Part shown: one piece after another, positions 46,528-60,300 of the stretch
Position numbering within the stretch: position 1 is the first letter of the stretch
How the letters are laid out: each line of letters begins with the position of its first letter
Assembly (NCBI RefSeq): GCF_000189635.1
Contig: NW_002476571.1
Span: 845,186 to 909,185, forward strand
Direction of reading: 5' to 3'
DNA length: 64,000 nucleotides
Origin: Tetrahymena thermophila SB210
Taxonomy: Eukaryota; Ciliophora; Oligohymenophorea; Hymenostomatida; Tetrahymenidae
Program-made: the position numbers and the translations under genes
The notes under the pieces: model-generated
What the model was told of the DNA's origin: nothing
The model's database searches: none
The model's input: the letters and a program-made list of their open reading frames with translations, nothing else

Positions 46528-49182
46528 TCAAAGCTTATCAATAAATGTTTGCTTAAAATCAGAGAGTCTCAAATAATTGTTAGTTACACATATATTTATA
46601 GATGAGAAAACAGCAAAGAAGGCTATGAAAGTCATTAAGCTACCTTCATTTAGGAATTGGGTAATTTCTGTTAAAATTTTTTTGATAGTGAGGCCTTCGA
46701 AGCGATTGTTTTTAGAAAGAAAGTAGATTATTAGGTAGGATAGTAAGATTTCGGTTACAAATTCGATCATGCAAAGAATTGAAATAGCTTTGAATTCTGT
46801 GGATGTAAGGTTAGTGTAGTCGTTAACTAGATTCATATTAATTTTAAAGATTGCTGTAACAGCATAGAAAATAATTAAGCTTAAAAAGTCAGTAAATTGT
46901 AAAATTCCTAGTTTTTTTGTGAAGAGTCTTCTTTACATTTCTTTAAATTCAGCTTATTTTTCTTTATTATTGCAGCACCTCAAAAACTTCCTTAAGAAGT
47001 TTTTAACGGTTTCGTAATTAATAGGATAGATGTAATACATAATAACTTTGAAAGCTATTTTAATTAAAATGATAGAAATTCCTTGTTTTACAGAGGGCAA
47101 CAAGAGGTAGAAGATGTGATAAAGAGAAACAGTAAATATACTACGAACTACTTCAAGCTCATATTTATATTCTAATTGAAAATAGGAATCTATTTTATAT
47201 ACGATTCCTGCATTGACTTCTCCCAGAACAAGAAAGACTAAAATTTCAAGATAGAGGTAAAAGAAGTTTTGTTCCACTTTGTTACTCCAAATGGCTTTTT
47301 GGTTGTACATGTAATATATCTATTTTGTTTTTAAAATCATGTTAGAATTAGTAAGCAAGTGTTTAGCGAAATTAAACAAGTTATGATTTAATTCGCAATA
47401 GAAAATAGTTCTAATGAATGAATCAGTTAGAAAGTGATTGATACGAAAAAAACAAAAAATTAAATATAAGCAGTGGTTAAAAAATAATTAAGAAGATTTG
47501 ATTTGTAATATTTGGAGATTAATTTTATATTAAAATTCATTAAAAGCGAAATGGCTAAATAAATTTAATAATTTATTAATACCTAAGCAATTTGCAGCAA
47601 TATAACAAGCATCATTGAAAAGTAAAATGAATTAGATTTTATTTTTGGTCCTTATTCGTCTCGCATAAAATCTATTTGATTAATAATATATTTTTAGGAC
47701 CAGTTTATTTATTGTGATATATTTTAAGGTAATTATTTATTTATTTTTTTTTTTTTTTTTGAGATTATCTATCTAACCTAATATTTCTATATATATTCTC
47801 GTTAAGAATTTATTCTAAATAATAATATAAATAGTAATCGAAATAATGATAAAAAACTGAATATTACTGTTTAAATTGCTAGGCAGTTTTATTTGAGTCA
47901 TCCCTTTACCTTTACGAAAGGCTTTGGATTGTGAAAGTGTGAGTTTCCTTTCATTGTTGTCGTTTCCAAATGTAAGTTTGAGACGTTTGTATAATATTGG
48001 TTGGCTTTTAGAGATGCAACACATGAAAAAAGAGAAAAAAAGAATAACAGCAATTGGAAGTAGATTAAAAGCATTAATGTGAAATTCAATTTTTTCACTA
48101 CCAAATATATAACCTACTAAGCCAGAAATACATAAAATTAATCCAATATATACGAATTTGGGAATGGTGAAGTAGTCTACTTATTGCTCGTTAGTAAGTT
48201 TGAAGAAAGGATGTGTAGTTATCATAAAAATCAGTAATAATGCAAAAGACGCTCCATAAATAGTAGTATTTATGAAGGTAAATACATAAATATAGCCATA
48301 GCTATAGCTGGCTAGACAAATAAAAATAGTCAACATCAAAATGAAAAAAAATGTGCGTAAAAGTAAACTCGGTTAAAAAGGCTCTCCTTCTTCGTTAATT
48401 GAGTTATAGTTTGACTAGTTGATAGCTTCTGAATCTCTGCCTGATTCATTAATATTATGATTTTGATGGCCACTTGCGTTTCCATTCATAATTTCGATAA
48501 TATGTGAACCATGATTTTTAGGTTGGGTAGTTTCTTGGTCAGCAGTCATTTTGTATTAATTAATTGTTTCTGTTATACGTAATGTTTTAAATTCGAATCC
48601 ATCGTTTTACTAATTTTATACTCTTGATCCTTTTTTTTGATTACTACCTTTTACATCTATATTTGTCTATGAATCAAGTTCCTCTTACACAGAAAATTAT
48701 TTCTAATTTTAGCTGATTGGACTAGTAAAAGGTGAATTTTCATTTTCCAATTTCTATGTTTTCTTTTAAAATGGGTCATTTTGCTTGACATTCAAATTTT
48801 CTTTTGTCTTTTTTTTTATAGAAGAATTTTTATTAGCATATTCTTTGCCTTGCTAAAAGGATTAGTTGCGTAGCTTTTTAGAGTCCGCAATACCCTCAAA
48901 ACAGTCGCTTAGTTTCCTACTTTTGCTGCCTTATAATCGGCTCTCATCTAAAGAAAAATGACGATCATTATCTTCAAAATCTGAACTCATTTTCAGCTTG
49001 TGAGACAACTTTCGAGCTTTTGGTCTCTCAGTAAATAACTTTTTACAAAAATTCTCTTTAGAATTTCTTCTAGTATTGTATGATGATTGTAATGACAGTT
49101 CTTTTGGTGATTTATTACCATTCAGGTGAGCAAAGGAAAATCCTGCTGCTGTTGATACTGCTGATACATTTGCAATACTCAT
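46528..49182 (-). CDS. Multi-pass membrane protein with long disordered N terminus, unknown function
   Basis: It starts at the ATG complementary to 49180-49182 (MSIANVSAVSTAAGFSFAHL) and stops at 46528-46530 (...SDFKQTFIDKL). The first ~260 residues are Ser/Asn/Lys/Gln-rich with no hydrophobic segment. About ten membrane helices follow, such as TFFFILMLTIFICLASYSYG, YIGLILCISGLVGYIF, NLLPIAVILFFSFFMCC, ILVFLVLGEVNAGIVY and LMTFIAFFAVFSSINIC. The spacing is uneven, with a ~90-residue polar loop after the fourth or fifth helix. At least one intron lies in 47550-47860, where a T18 run occurs on the plus strand; its borders were not fixed. I recognise no transporter, channel or receptor signature. 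The asymmetric layout (long cytosolic N terminus, helices at the C-terminal end) fits a receptor or channel-like protein only in general terms. Confidence 0.65.
47743..47760. repeat. Poly(T) tract, 18 nt
   Basis: An uninterrupted T run on the plus strand, within or next to an intron of the multi-pass membrane protein gene. It is a likely site of length variation or assembly error. Confidence 0.8.
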
Positions 49183-52100
49183 TTATTTGTTGTGCATGAT
49201 ATGCGTTTGCTGTTCAATATTATTACTACTTATACTATTACAGTGTGTCAAAATTATTTAATCCTATAATATATTTATTTCTAAGTGAGCTAGATGGAAA
49301 GAGAAAGAGTAATAATTTTTTTGAGTTTTAGCAAACTTATTTTGATATAGTGTTAGAAAACTTAAATTTTAAGTTAATGTTTAACTCGCTTAAGTAATAG
49401 AGAGTTTTGATTGGCTTCTGGGTCTTATTCTAAAATCGACTTATTGACCTTCGCTATCTATCTATCTTTATGTTTATCACTATATATATCTATTGGTTTA
49501 TATATAAATTATATATATATATATATCTTGACTGACTGATTGATTGCTTGGTTGCTTTGTTTTTTTGTTTATTTGTTTCTTCTATTTTGTTTTTTCTTGT
49601 TAATTTGTTTGTATTATTATCTTATCAATGAATGAAAATATGATTAATTAGCTTTCACTCAATATGTTTGATTCTTTATTTAGTTATTTTTAATAATTTT
49701 TTAATGAACACAATGAGTTAATCTAGTTACTATATTAGCTGCTAAACAATTATAAATTAATAAATTAAGTATTAAGAATTTTGATTGATAACTAATTTTT
49801 TATTAGTTTATGAAATTTATAGCTTTGGTTGATTGATTGATAGATAGATAGAAATTATTATGAAAAATAACAATTACATCAATTATTTTTCTTTCTTATG
49901 CAATCAAATTATTAATAGCTTTCTTTTTTCTTAAATAACTCTCTCCTAACCAAATTTACTCTAATCAATTTCCTATTTTTACATTATTTTTTCTATTTGA
50001 TTCTTAAATAATATTTATTTATAATAAATTCATTTGTGATTAAACTTACATTTCTCTAAAAGAACAACAATAAATCTACATAAAATAGATAATTTCAATT
50101 TAATTTGGAAAAAATTACGTCCTATAATACTAATTATTAAAGTTATTGATATTTAGTAAGATAAAAACTGTGTTAATTTATTAATTTGAATAAATGAATG
50201 CTTGAATAATTTCTTTGTTTTTTAATTTCGTCTGTTAATTGATTTGAAAGGTTCTCATAAATATTTATGATAATTTAATCAAATAATTTATGAATAATTT
50301 TTTGTTTAAATTACTTTCTTTTACCTTTAGATTCTTCTTCAAAAGATATATTCATTCAAGATACGTATCTAACTAAATTATTTCTTAATACTTCATAAAT
50401 TGTTGTAAGAAAAAAAACTTAAAGCAATAATAATTAATAAAATTCTTGCTCTTTTATATTATCAATGATAATATTCTACATTATAAAATCTAAATGTTAT
50501 TCAATAAGGCTTTTTTATTATTTTTGTTAGAATTAGTTTATTTAAATATTGATTTGATTGTACCATTCATTCATTTATTTCTTATTATCTTTATTAAGTA
50601 TCTAAGAATGAGGTGCGTAATTACAAAACTATGTTTTGGTAATATCCAAAAAAGTATTAATTTATTCTTCGTCATATTTTATCCATACAAATTTAGTGCA
50701 ATTTTATTAAATCAGAATAACAAAATAAAATAGTATAAAAAAATTATTTCTAAAAAAAAAAAACTTTTTTATAATTGAAAAAATAAATCATTTTATTCAA
50801 ACATATTAAATATTAAATCATATTATTCATTTAGAAAACTAAAAATATTTTATCTTAAAGCGTATTTATTTAAATTATGAAACTTAATAATGTAGTAGCA
50901 ACTCTACAACACTATTTAAAACAAACTAATATTGATTTAATAAAAATTATATTTTTTTTTTCTTGATTTTTTCTCTACTTTGGATGTTCTGATATAATAT
51001 TAAATAACTAAGAAACCACATTTATGAATTCATATCTAGTTAATAATTAAAATCCTAAAAAATCCTAAATCAACTTTGATTTTTCTATTTTTAAATTAAG
51101 TTTAAAAAATATAAAAAATATATCATGTTTAATTGATAGAAAATTATTATAGAAATATTTCCAAAAGCAGAATTATGTATAAGATAAAAATGTTATGATA
51201 AAATTATGACCTTTTTTTAAGATTGAAATCAAAAGTAATTTAAATTAAACATAGATTCATGTTCTGATGATTAAAAATATCCTAAAAGGAGCACAAAATT
51301 ATCAAGAAAATTGAGGTAATTAGTATAAAAATTCTAAAATTTGAAATAAAATATTAATTAAAAATCATAAACTACAAATATCAGTTTTAGATAAAAAGAT
51401 ATTTGTGATAATTTCATCAAAATTTTCTTTCCAAAATAGAGTATTCATAGTTCATTTCTTTAGATCTTAATAACTTGATTCAATAAAAAATGAATAAATA
51501 ATATTACTAATTAAAGATTTTTTTTAATAGAGAGATATAAAGTGAAAGTTTACAACTATAACTATTTAAAATGTTGATAGAAATTAATATAATATTAACT
51601 GAATTTATACTAAAGTATTTTATATTTTTTTATGTAATTTGTATTTAGTTTATAATTATTGAAAGAATTTAAAAATTCAATTTAAGGATAAATTACAAAT
51701 AAAATAATAGTTTCTCTATATATAAATTAATCAATATATAATTAAATAAAATAAGAAATAGAAAAAAAAACAAATTATTTAAAAATCAATATTTTATTTT
51801 TTCATTTTTTAAAAATAAAATTAAAATTTCAAATATTCATTTAAAATTAAAAAGATAACAAAATAAAATATTAATTATAAGTTAAATGGAAATAATGTAA
51901 AAAAAAATAAATAAAATTTTGAAAAATATGAATTAAATTATTTTTTAGAAATTATTTACTATTTATACTTATTTCAAGTTATTTAAAATATAATTTTAAT
52001 TATATCAAAAAAGTATATTTAGAAATTTATATCATTTCATATCTTCAAATTTATTCATTTATGCTAACTATAGTTAATTAACTTTTAAATATTTTAACTA

Positions 52101-52525
52101 ATATGTAAAAACTTTTCGGATAAATAAATATATTTTTATTAATTATTGCTTAATATAAAAAGATACCTTATTCTTTTTTTGAATTAATGTTTTAGATTAA
52201 ACATATTTTTAAAGTAAAAGTTTTATTTTTTATAGAGTTTTGTTCTATTTAAACTTCTATTTTTAATCTTAAAATAATTATTAAATTTTAATTGGTGATC
52301 ATTATAAAAACTCAATTAATAATTGAAAAAAATACTTAAAAAATATTTTACTATACTATTTACTTTATAAAAAGCAGATATTTAAAATGATAATTAAAAT
52401 TATATTTAATTTTTAATGTAACATAAAATTATTAATCAAACAATTATTTCTTTTAAAATCAATCAATTAAAAATATATAAATTCATTAAGTATAATAAAT
52501 CAAAATAAAAGAAATTATTAAAAAA
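49183..52525. other. Gene-poor AT-rich region, 3.3 kb
   Basis: The largest gap in the window, between the starts of a minus-strand and a plus-strand gene. It holds an (AT)n-rich block at about 49480-49530, a GATTGATTGATAGATAGATAG run at 49830-49850 and many A/T homopolymers. One 79-codon Leu/Phe-rich frame at 50494 looks like chance. Divergent promoters must lie at the ends; the middle has no assigned content. Confidence 0.6.
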
Positions 52526-53764
52526 ATGACAGAAGAAAAAGCTTAGCAAAAATAAAATTTGATAGTAATTTAATTATTTTAAAAGCTAATTGTTGAAATA
52601 TTATATTTAAAGTGCAAAAAGTTAGATTCAAATAAAGAAAATAGCAAATTTAAGCTAAACTTAAATTTAATGTAAAATTAATATTTACTTAGAATATATG
52701 AAGCATTTAAATGCTTAAAAAAGGTACAAAGATTTGGATGATAGTTCCCTTAAAAAAGAATTATCTTTATTACCTATTTAAAAAGAACTATTTGATGAGA
52801 TTCATATGGATTTTAGGTGATTTTTTTAACATTTAATTTAATTTTATACTTTATACTTATAAAAGAGTTAATTCTATAGGAAATTAGGGATATTCCTTAA
52901 TTGGATAAGAACTGTTATACTTTGATGCTAAAAAAATAATTTTAATATTAGCGTAAATTTGTTTTAAAAAATATTTTTTTGATATCTTTTAAGTAATAAC
53001 AAGCCATGTGATTTTAGTAAATCTGATAATATTTAAAATTTGACATTTGATGTGGATTAACTAATTAATTTAAAGGCAATGATAAATATTTTATATTTTA
53101 TAATAATAACAGAAGAAATTCAATGCTTGATAAGTTGCATAAATTTTACTTAATAGAGTTTCTAAAATATCCAATCTAAAATTTCTTAATCTGATATTAA
53201 AGTAAGAAAAATATAAATATTAATAAAGTTTAAATTGATATTTACTAAATTTAAGACATAATTCAATAAGAGTTGAAGGGATAAAGTCAATTTAAGAATT
53301 TAGAAATTTAAATGAATTAAAGCATTTGAGACTAGATATCTCGTAAATAAATTTATATCAATAACCATATAAAAGACTTTAAATTATTAAAAGCTATAAT
53401 TCGCTAAAAGATTAAGCAAGTCAATTTATAGGTGATACTTTATCATTAATACTTTTATAGACATTAGAAATTGACATTTCGTAAATATTTTTCCTGAAGA
53501 GTTTTTGTTTATTTTTAAAAAGATAAAATTAGATAAAAGAAGCAGGTTTAAATTACATTATTGGCTCCTTAAAAAAGATTTAAACACTTTAATTTTTGAA
53601 ATTAACTTCAAGGTATTTATTCTTTTTATATTAAGACAAACTCATTTAATTAATATTTGTTCTTTAGAAAAATATATATGAAGGAAATAAAAGAAAATGT
53701 GCTATAGAAAAATCTTATATTGTATAAAAGTAAAAGGTTAGCTGTATTCATACTTAATGTGTGA
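52526..53764 (+). CDS. Leucine-rich-repeat family protein, poorly resolved
   Basis: It starts at ATG 52526 (MTEEKAQQKQNLIVIQLFQK). An N-terminal helical region (EILYLKCKKLDSNKENSKF, FDEIHMDF) is like the N-terminal part of other members. Repeat exons follow at 53240-53620: LNELKHLRLDIS, LILLQTLEIDIS and FLKLTS, with L-x-L-x-I cores. The C terminus probably reads RLAVFILNV before TGA 53762-53764. To pass 52730 the frame must change at an A6 run (TTAAAAAAGG), through either an unrecognised intron or a real indel. Splice sites elsewhere are weak. The locus is therefore a full-length but perhaps decaying member of the family found at 1956 and 28706. Confidence 0.45.
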
Positions 53765-54322
53765 GCAAGAAGCAATATCTTCTTAATTTTAAAAAAACCA
53801 TGCATAAATAATTATACTTTTTTAATATATATAATTTGAATCATCTAATTTATAGTCAGAAGATATGCAGTAAATAATTAATTTCATGTGAGTAACTTTA
53901 GTTTTATTTACATATTAAGCAAATTTTAATAAATAAAAAGCTAGAAATATCTTTAATAGAAAAAATTCTTTTATATATGAAGGTAAAAAATTCACGTTTT
54001 TAGTTAAGTAAATTTTAGCTTGTTATTCTAATAAAAGCATGGGCTATTTAATTTGTTTTAGCTTACTGTATTATATATTTATTAATTCTTCATATTTTAG
54101 CTAAAAATTGAAATAATTATCAAAATTTAGTTTGACTTAAATATTAGTCGCGTTTTAATTATATTATTCCAAATTTTTGATTATTACATTATATAAATGT
54201 AATATTAATAAGTCTTTAAAAATAACCAATTCAATTAGTATTAAGAAGTATAAAAATTAGTAAAATAATGATTTGGATACTTTTTATTTTTATATCATAA
54301 CAGATAATTCTATTTTATTTAA
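53765..54322. other. Intergenic spacer
   Basis: An AT-rich stretch between the LRR-family locus and the giant surface-protein gene. One frame stays open from about 53670 to 54110 but has repetitive Lys/Leu/Ile composition, so it is not called. Confidence 0.5.
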
Positions 54323-57300
54323 ATGGAAACGTTAAAGCAGCGTAGTGCCCATAGATTACAGCTTAGTATTGTAGATATTTTTAAATATTTTTCATACTTT
54401 TATAAGTTTTAAATAAAATAAATAGCTCCCATGTTTGATTAAAAATATAACATTTAGAACTATCTCAAGATACCTAAAACAAATATTATTATGATTAATA
54501 CTGGAATGATTAGTAGCGAAAGGGAATTTAGTATAACTGGAAGCTTTAATTTACTACATGGATATTTCTAAGTAAGAAGGCAATATTATAAATGCAATTA
54601 AACGTATTTTTTTATTTATATTATTCTCTTTTCAATAATAATCTGTTTAAAATATGCATAAATAAAGCTGACTATACTATCATAAAAATGGAATATTTGG
54701 AAGAAATCAACAAAATATTAGCAATCAGTTATTATTAAGTAATTATAGCAGATGTTTATACATTAAAGGCAGAAAAAAATATAATCTTAGATGTTATTTC
54801 ATCACTATTTCTAATTAAAAATACTTCTTTAGCTTTAATTTCACAGCGTTCTTGCTAAAGCAATTTAATTGACACTTTAACGTTAACATAAATCACTTCA
54901 TTTGATGTTTGCTAATACACAAACAATTTAGATAATGTTATTTAGTTATCCAAAGGTTTTAAACTTTAAAGTGGTATTGTTTTCTTAGCTGTACTAGATT
55001 AATAAGGTTTCTAAACATGGTCTTTGAATTTATCTAATTTACAAATATAATTTACTGGCTATTTAGTATAACCAGCAAGTAAATTTTAAAAATTATTGAT
55101 AAATTATAAAATAGAGATTTAATATTTTAATAAAAAGATTAATACCCCCCGTTCACATACACTGATATAGATATACATGATAGTTATGATATTATATTTA
55201 CTGTTGGATCTTACTATGTTCTAAATATTTTTTAGATTATGGATGGAATGAAATATCAACTTTTGAATAACATAAGTAAAATATAAATAAAAAAAACTAT
55301 TTTTTAAAATTTAATTTAACTTTAAAATTAACAATAGATTTATAAAACTCATAATATAGTATCTTAAATGTGAAATTTTTAAGAGTTGGATAATAAGAAA
55401 ATATTTATTTAAGTGATCTATAATTTATATACACACTAAATATTTAGACAACTTTTTAGTTAAACAGTAACATAGCTGAAATTGCTTTTAGTAATTTAGA
55501 TAATCCATATTAATATTATAGACAAGATAATCAAATAGCATAATGGTACTATTTGGCAGAAAATAATAAATTCCTGATACCACTTTAGAATGGTTATAGT
55601 TACTATTAAACATACACATATATATTTGATATAGCTACTAGTTAATAGCAATAAATACAACGTAAATATTTTATTTTAAATAGAAATAAATCATTACTAA
55701 TTAAAAATAATTTTTTAACTTTAATTTAGATAATAAATTATCTGTTTTTTTAATATTTATTCATCAAAAAATTATTCTATCTTTAATTCAAACAGAAATA
55801 AAAATATAAATTATTTTAACAAATAATTATTTAGTTATTTTTTTACCAAATAAAAAGTTTCCTATGCAATGTCTTTTACAAAGATTTATTCTATCTAAAT
55901 TGATCAAGTGAATTACTATGTTAATGCTTAATAATAGTTTATTTTTGTTACTAATGATAATTTTAATGGAAATATAGTATAATATATTTATAATAATGTG
56001 TTTCATAAAGTAATCAATAAATAGTTTTATTTAATATAAAAACTGCTAAGCTTGTTTTATAAATCAGATAGATGGTAATATAATTACTTTCAATAAAGTA
56101 ATGCCAACTGAATAGAGCTATGTAATTTTTAAATATTTTTTCTTTAAAATATTTTATAAAGTTTTTTTTAAATAGTCTGCATAAATATTACCATTTTATG
56201 GATTAGATTATAATCAAATGAGTTAATAAGTAGAAGCTTATTATGATGGCTAACGTAATTATTGGGTGATCTTTGGTATACCTCATAAAAAAAATAATGA
56301 GCTATTTTTATTTATAATAATTGAAATTAGCTAATCTATCCATTCAACATTAGTTTCTGATAGTTAAGATGACAATATTAACGAAACTAGTTATGCAATA
56401 TATTCAGATATAAACAAACAAATTATAGGTCTAGATGTATTTGGAAATGTTTATAAATGGAGTTCATAAGATATCACAAAATTCTAAGGAAAAACAACTA
56501 TAAGTAAATTAATATCAATAAAATAGAATTTCATAATAATTTATATTAAAATAAGCATAATATTAGTGCACTAATTCAGGTGTAGGGGAATTATACCATG
56601 ATGGAAACGTGATGTATTTAATAGCTGTCTGCTCAGACTTTTAAGTGATAAGCTATAATATAAATAATGGAAACACTTAGTTATTAGATAAGCTAACATC
56701 TATGCCCAATCACATAAACTCGCTTGAAAGTATCTCGCTATTAGGATACGGAGATAAATTAACTAGCGAGATATTTTTATATAAATTTGACTCAACAACA
56801 AGAAAATTTGTTTTATTTATGAAATTTATTGCAAATTATAGCAGGGATTAATCAATAAATTTAAGTTATGTACCAAGCACTAAAATGTTATGGATCCAGT
56901 ATAGATACAGTAATATATATATCCCTATTGAGTAATGTCTATAAAATATTAATGATTGCTTAAGTTGTGAAATGGATTTTTATTTTAATACAAGTGAAGA
57001 TCAACAACCTGATTACTTGTATGGAGATGGAACATAAGACTCTCCATTTAAATCATCTAAATAATTAATGACTTCATTTTTATTAGTAAGATTAATATTT
57101 CTTTAGTTAAATTAAATTATACTTTTAAAATTTAGGCACAATAGTATAGTTAATTTGTTGATGGAGTTTAGAAAATAGATGTTAATTTACATGTTAACTC
57201 ATAGAATTCCATGATTATCTACCATGAATTATTAGATATTTCTTATGGAAGTTTGATAAATCTTAATATTATTAACCTTGATTAATCAAACTAAGCAAAG

Positions 57301-60300
57301 CTAACAGCTTTTAATTAATTGTAATTTCCTTCTTTCTAGTCTTTATAATTGAAGAATATTTTAATAGTTTACAACATAACAGATAAATAACCTTCTTGTG
57401 GTTTACAATTTGATAATGTAAACTAAGTATATATAGATAATGTTAATTTAAATTCTAATAATACAGCAGTCAGCTGCTATTCAATCGTAGTTAATAATTC
57501 AAAATTAACATTATCTAATATTAATATTACAAATTAAGACTTTACTAATTTCAATAAAATTATTCAAGTCTCTAATTCCAATTAAGTAAATTATTATTTT
57601 TCTTATTATTTTCAATCATTAATTTAAAATTATTTTTGAATATTTCAAAGTTAATAATTCTAAAAAAAATTAAAAATAGATAAATTAATTAATTTATATT
57701 GTTATTAATAATAATAGATCATTTTAAATAACATAAGTTTAACTAGCAGTGTTTTGGGAAAAGACTTTTCTATATTAGAATAGATAAACGATGTTCAAGT
57801 TATTATAAATTCCTTTGTTATCTAAAATAACGTTTGTAGTAAATCTTAGGCGAGAAAATCTTCAACTGTAGGTTACTTATTTTAAGTTAGCTAATTCGAT
57901 GTAAACGATATGAAGATTATTCGTAATTAATTTTGTGATTAATCAGTATTTACTACTGTAACAAGTATAAGTCAAAATAATAACCAATTTTCTTTCCAAA
58001 ATGTTATCATTTAGTAGAATTCTTTTTAAACAATGGCATCTTACCTATTCTTCAATGCAATTTACTACTTTAATTTACTTCCTATGCATACTCTAATTCT
58101 TAATAACATTTATGCATCTAATAATTCCTACACATCTGATTCATAAAATATTTCTGATACGAATAAATTAACTATTCCATTAATATAAATAAATAAATTA
58201 TTAAACATTAGCATTTAAAATATTGTTTTTTAAAATCATGTAGAGATAGCATTTTCTTCAATTACTTAATCAAAAAATGCAAGTTTATTTAATATAACTT
58301 GTTCAAATTAACAAAGTTTTATAAATGCTGCTTTGTCAGAATCTTATGCAGGATGTTTCTAATTTGAAGATATAAATATTTTAAATATAAACATTTTTAA
58401 ATCAAGTTATATTAATGCAATAGATAACTCAATATTAAGCATAATAAACTAAAATTACTAGTAAAATTAAATTAATGCTTCCAAAATAGAAGTATTTAAT
58501 TGCTTTTTTTAGCAAACAAAAGTTAACACCTAAGCAAATCCTCTATTTATCTCATCTTTTTACCAGACTACAGTAACAATTTCCAATTCCAACTTTCATG
58601 ACAATTAATTAAGTGGTCTTCTTAATCCCTAAACATAATCAACTACTGCTATTTAGGTATTAAATTCTGGAGGAGATATAATACTTTATAATAACACTTT
58701 TTTAAAACTCTAAGTCTAACTCATAGTATAATTTTCTATATTTTTAGAGCAATTCTACTAAGATAAATAATTGTACATTTAGCAAATCTTCATTTGACCT
58801 GAATGATAATAACTATATATTTAAATAAAATGGCGGATTTCTAAGGGTTAAAACAGATACATTGATTATTAATAATACTTAATTCTCATAATCAACATCT
58901 AGGATAGGTTCATTTTTATATATCGAACCATAAAATTAGAAGTTATTAATTGAGGTGAATTAATCATAGTTTAGTTAAGGATTTTCTATTATGGATGGAG
59001 GAGCTCTATTTTTAGACCCTTAAAGTGCGATATTTGATTTATCATTTAATTAATGCAATTTTTCAGATATTTACTCAAATTCTTCTAATTCAAAAGCTTT
59101 GTCTATTGGGTAATAATTGTTTATAGAAAATATATTTATTTTATCTCAATTTATACATTAAATTAGGCAATCTTAATTAATTTAGCAAAGCTAACAGAAT
59201 CATATTATTTTAATAGGTATAAAAATTTTGAATGCTTTTGGAGGTACTAATTCTGCATTTTTAAATGCAATAAAATGTAATTTAACTATACAAAGCATGG
59301 CTGTCACTCATAATTAATAGTTTTAGGTATTAAATTTATTTAATGAAATTAAGTATGATTAATTAACGACATTCCAACTTTAAAATTCTGAGGTAACTAT
59401 AAATTAATTGAATTTCAGCAATTTAAATATACCCACAAGCTCTTCACCTCTTTTAATGAGTGCTACTTCTTCAAATGTGACTATTTAAAATTCAATAGTT
59501 GAAAAAAACAATTTTACTCTAAGCCTGATTGACTTCATCCAAGGTTAGCTCACAATACAAAATACCAAATTCTAAAATATACACTAATCTATACCCAAAT
59601 CAAGAATAATTGAAGAATCTACATAAAATAATTAAGGCTCTTTTAATTCATTGATCAGGATTACAAACTCATAATTAAAAATAAATTAAAATTCAGTTTT
59701 TAATTCAATTTCTTGTTTATACAACTGTTAAGGCTCATCAATATTAAGTCAATAATCTACTCTAATCGTTTAAGATTGCCGATTTATAGATTCTTAGGTA
59801 TTGTAATTCTAATTTTTAATTTAATTTAATTAATAATTTTTGAATAGTCATCTAATGGTGGTTAATTCTCAGTAGTTGGACTTAATTCTAATTATAATAT
59901 TATTGAGAACACGTATTTTATAAATAATGAAGTTAATAAGGATGGAGGAGCTTTTTTCTTGTAAACAAACTAGCAAGATGTATTATAATTTATAGCATTT
60001 ATAGTAGATATTTATTTCTTTTTTCTCAATAGGTATTTTAGTTAAACTTTATTAACAGTAAATTTACTTTAAATAGGGCTTAGTAGGGATATGGAGGTGC
60101 ACTTTATATCAGTTCATAAGCATAAAATACATAACAATAGAATATCCTTCTAACAAATATATTGATTTATTAAAACAGTGCATTGGTTGCTGGTGGAATT
60201 TTTAATCAAGGGATCAACCCAACATTAGATAAAAATTCTTAAATACATAACAATATAGCTGATTATTATGGGGCAGATAAATTTTCATACCCTCAAGAGT

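Noticed and set aside
50494-50733. 79-codon Leu/Phe/Ile-rich plus-strand ORF
   Set aside because: Composition is what AT-rich spacer gives by chance. There are no flanking exons and no internal glutamine TAA/TAG codons as in true genes.
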